Below are positions 44,602-47,020 of a DNA stretch of 47,020 nucleotides, one piece after another. How positions within the stretch are numbered: position 1 is the stretch's first letter; each line of letters opens with the position of its first letter. The notes beneath the pieces are model-generated. The model was not told the origin of the DNA. It searched no databases and saw only the letters and a list, made by a program, of their open reading frames with translations. The DNA comes from UBA4582 sp964228885. Lineage in GTDB: Bacteria; Pseudomonadota; Gammaproteobacteria; Pseudomonadales; Azotimanducaceae. The DNA lies in contig CAXRCG010000209.1 of the NCBI GenBank assembly GCA_964228885.1, forward strand, positions 1 to 47,020, given 5' to 3'. The position numbers and the translations under genes are program-made.

Positions 44602-45558
44602 ATGACTAAATACAAAATTGCCCTCCTCATATTAAGCATTTTGCTTGTTATCTCTGCCCTGATCGTGGATAACCGACGCAATCTGATTGCCAACTTGATG
44701 GCCTTCAGCGGTGGAGAACCGCCGCCTCTACTTGAACCAACGGACGAACTACCAACGACGCTAAGGCCAGATGATTACTTCACCATTGACGAGATTGCGC
44801 CGAACACCTTTGCTCTTGGAGAACCGCGTTACTACCAACAAAATTACAGCTATTTAGTTGTTGGCAACAAAAAGGCATTGCTGTTTGATGCTGGACCAGG
44901 TATCCGAAACATTCGAGAAATAGCAGAATCATTAACAGAATTGCCAATCGTATTTCTCCCTTCACATTTTCATTTCGATCATGTCGGGAATGGTATCGCG
45001 TTTAACGAACGTGCGGTTGTAGATCTTCCCTACTTGCGTGAGCGAGCTATCGGCAATGAGTTAACTTTTGCAGAAATGGAGCACTTGGGTGCTATCGAGG
45101 GCTTTGAAACCCCAACCTGGACTGTCGATTACTGGTGGAAGCCGGGAGATGCCATAAATCTCGGTGACAGAACGGTTTATGTGGTTCACACGCCAGGGCA
45201 TTCTAAAGAGTCTATTTCCCTGTTGGATACCGAAAATCAACTGCTATTGACGGGAGACTATCTCTATACCGGTCCTTTGTACGTATATTTTCCGGGTGCA
45301 AGTATGCAGGATTATTTAGACACAGCGAGTTTCTTGCTGGCAGAAATACCTGATCTACGTTACTACGGCGCTCATAGAATATCACCACCCGGGCCGCCCC
45401 AATTATCGCAACAAGACCTCGTGGATCTGAGGAAATCTTTAGAACTTATTCGCGACGGCAAACTTCAGGGTGAAGGATTATGGCCAACTGAGTACATCGT
45501 AAATGAAAACATCACAATATTGGCAGATCCTCGATACCTTCAGGATTGGACCGAATAG
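44602..45558 (+). CDS. Membrane-anchored metallo-beta-lactamase-fold hydrolase
   Basis: From ATG 44602 the protein has 318 residues: an uncleaved-looking N-terminal hydrophobic helix (about 4-22), a proline-rich linker and an MBL domain with SHFHFDHVGN (the HxHxDH metal motif), VVHTPGHSKESI and LLLTGDYLYTG. It should sit on the outer face of the inner membrane. The fold covers beta-lactamases, glyoxalase II and many other esterases and hydrolases, so the substrate is open. It follows the Nudix gene after 58 bases and is probably part of the same transcript. Confidence 0.85.
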   Translation: MTKYKIALLILSILLVISALIVDNRRNLIANLMAFSGGEPPPLLEPTDELPTTLRPDDYFTIDEIAPNTFALGEPRYYQQNYSYLVVGNKKALLFDAGPGIRNIREIAESLTELPIVFLPSHFHFDHVGNGIAFNERAVVDLPYLRERAIGNELTFAEMEHLGAIEGFETPTWTVDYWWKPGDAINLGDRTVYVVHTPGHSKESISLLDTENQLLLTGDYLYTGPLYVYFPGASMQDYLDTASFLLAEIPDLRYYGAHRISPPGPPQLSQQDLVDLRKSLELIRDGKLQGEGLWPTEYIVNENITILADPRYLQDWTE

Positions 45559-45585
45559 ATATTTACAGCGCAGCTTACTTGCCCC

Positions 45586-47020
45586 TTAAATAGTCCTGCC
45601 ACTGTCTTCCCAATACTTATCGCGCAAGAGCCTCTTCAACAGTTTACCTGTCGGATGGCGCGGCAACTGATCTTCATAGTCAACTGATCGGGGGACCTTA
45701 AATCCGGCGAGGTGTTCCCTGCAATGACCGATCAGGTCCTCGGTAAGTTGCTCGGAGGCTTGAACCCCATCTACAAGTTCGATCGCAGCTTTGACCTCTT
45801 CGCCAAATTCTTCATTGGGAACGCCAAAAACCGCAGCGTCCATCACGGCTGGATGATCAATCAATGCGCCCTCAATTTCGGCAGGATAAATATTGACGCC
45901 GCCGGAAATAATCATGTCGATCTTACGATCGCTCATAAACAAATAGCCATCTTCGTCTAGATAACCTATATCACCGAAGGTGAAGACCCCGGGTTCGAGA
46001 TGGGCATCTGATGTTTTCTCTGGGGCATTATGGTATTCAAAATCTGACCCCATCAAATTCTTAACATACAAAGTCCCTGATTCACCCGCAACAGCATGAG
46101 AACCATCTTCCTTAACCACAAGTACTTCCATGATTGCGACGGGTTTGCCCAATGTACCCGGGCGGGATAACCAGTCTGCAGAGCTGACGGTTGTCACGAT
46201 GGAGCCTTCAGTCGAGCCATAGTATTCATTGATCACAGGCCCCCACCATTCGATCATCCGCCGCTTGATCTGAGGCGGACAGGGAGCGGCGCCGTGCCAA
46301 ACCGCACCGAGGCTGCTACCATCGAATGCCTTCCGAACACCATCTCCTAGTCTCAGCATACGAGTGAACTGGGTTGGTACCAAATGTGTGTTTGTAATCT
46401 GATACTGATCAATCAGTTTAAGCACTTCTTCGCCGTCAAATCTGTGTCTCATGACGACGCTGCTGCCTGCCAATAAAGGCAGAAATGAAAACGCCCATTG
46501 AGCAGAATGATAGACAGGACCAACGAGCAAGCTTTTACCTCCTGGTGTGATACCTAGCATGCCGGAGATGCCATCTCCAATCATTTTGAGCACATCGACG
46601 GGTGCACCAGTTTGCGAGAGCCCGCTTTTTACGCCTTTTGGATGACCGGTTGTTCCAGAGGTGTAAAACATAGGGCCACCCAGCAGTTGGTCGTCTGGTT
46701 CAGTAATTACTTGCTGTGACAAAAACGCTTCATAGGAAACCGCTTGTTCCGTCTCATCGGCGAAGATATCAGCTTCTTTGCCCATAATAACTAGGACATC
46801 GAGATTGGGACGTTCAGGTTGAAGCATGGTCGCTTTAGCAAGCTCAATAAATCGCGAATCAACCAGTAATGCTTTCGAACCTGAGTCGGCTAGGATATAT
46901 GCAACTTCTTTTGCCACCAAGTGCCAGTTAACCGGTACCAGTAACCAACCACCATGGGCAGCCGCTGCAAATGCCTCGAAATACTCACGCCTGTTACCGC
47001 TGACCACAGCAAATGCATCA
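45586..47020 (-). CDS. AMP-forming acyl-CoA synthetase (partial at window end)
   Basis: The visible part, about 477 residues, lacks the N-terminus, which lies beyond the right edge: the frame stays open to 47020 and begins with the AVVSGNRREYFEAFAAA stretch typical of the domain's first third. Motifs are FYTSGTTGHPKGVKSG (AMP/phosphate loop), WHGAAPCP, NEYYGSTEGS (A4), FGDIGYLDEDGYLF with the ATP-ribose Asp and MSDRKIDMIISGGVNIYP, and the catalytic Lys in HPTGKLLKR. It would activate a carboxylic acid, probably a fatty or aromatic acid, as its CoA thioester. Confidence 0.93.
   Translation of the reverse strand, partial: DAFAVVSGNRREYFEAFAAAAHGGWLLVPVNWHLVAKEVAYILADSGSKALLVDSRFIELAKATMLQPERPNLDVLVIMGKEADIFADETEQAVSYEAFLSQQVITEPDDQLLGGPMFYTSGTTGHPKGVKSGLSQTGAPVDVLKMIGDGISGMLGITPGGKSLLVGPVYHSAQWAFSFLPLLAGSSVVMRHRFDGEEVLKLIDQYQITNTHLVPTQFTRMLRLGDGVRKAFDGSSLGAVWHGAAPCPPQIKRRMIEWWGPVINEYYGSTEGSIVTTVSSADWLSRPGTLGKPVAIMEVLVVKEDGSHAVAGESGTLYVKNLMGSDFEYHNAPEKTSDAHLEPGVFTFGDIGYLDEDGYLFMSDRKIDMIISGGVNIYPAEIEGALIDHPAVMDAAVFGVPNEEFGEEVKAAIELVDGVQASEQLTEDLIGHCREHLAGFKVPRSVDYEDQLPRHPTGKLLKRLLRDKYWEDSGRTI

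Overview
The window looks like a piece of chromosome from a free-living, probably marine, gammaproteobacterium. The evidence is the mnmA-hflD-purB-roxA-GNAT block, thrH beside cysB, a DUF3450/ExbB/ExbB/ExbD/TonB/TPR energy-transducer operon and an E. coli-like MetA. The DNA has medium GC, is densely coded and contains several TTG/GTG starts. No rRNA, tRNA, insertion sequence, phage gene or CRISPR array was seen. Family names come from reading the proteins, without database searches.

Layout. 1-3919 (+): end of mnmA, hflD, purB, the ribosomal oxygenase roxA and a GNAT acetyltransferase, mostly overlapping by a few bases. 4154-4645 (-): rraA. 5040-8305: a lysine-degradation cassette, with a TTG-started Lrp/AsnC regulator divergent from a lysine 6-dehydrogenase-like enzyme and a piperidine-6-carboxylate (aminoadipate semialdehyde) dehydrogenase; direct repeats lie in the shared promoter region. 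8344-11188 (-): thrH, cysB and a cytosolic 5'-nucleotidase. 11349-14540 (+): an RDD membrane protein, an unknown protein, gph and an omega-aminotransferase. 14801-17566: an SDR, then metA behind a SAM-II riboswitch with an intrinsic terminator, then a second SDR on the other strand. 18126-20262: a secreted S1/P1 nuclease convergent with a Tlc-like MFS transporter. 20312-20674 (-): a coding-like remnant broken by one in-frame stop. 20797-27511 (+): serC (alphaproteobacterial type), an MscS channel, a TctCBA tricarboxylate transporter and rsgA. 27606-32781 (-): the TonB operon. 33171-40176 (-): an M16C peptidase and its coupled SDR, an AlsT-type sodium:amino acid symporter with an unusual insert, and glutathione reductase. 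40297-42074 (+): a DOMON-like protein overlapping a NamZ-type muramidase. 42400-45558 (+): a tight run of a divergent MTAP/PNP-family phosphorylase, a TauD-like dioxygenase, a Nudix hydrolase and a membrane-anchored metallo-beta-lactamase-fold protein. 45586-47020 (-): an acyl-CoA synthetase that runs off the window.

How the genes work together. Several encode serine, cysteine and methionine metabolism (serC, thrH, cysB, metA) and amino acid or organic acid uptake and use (AlsT, TctCBA, the lysine cassette, the omega-aminotransferase). The clearest regulatory element is the metA leader. A TATAAT promoter starts a transcript a few bases before a SAM-II pseudoknot. The 3' part of the aptamer (CAGCTAAAG) is exactly complementary to the 5' arm of the downstream terminator (CTTTAGCTG), so aptamer and antiterminator exclude each other. 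The least understood parts are the phosphorylase-dioxygenase-Nudix-MBL cluster and the broken frame upstream of the MFS gene.
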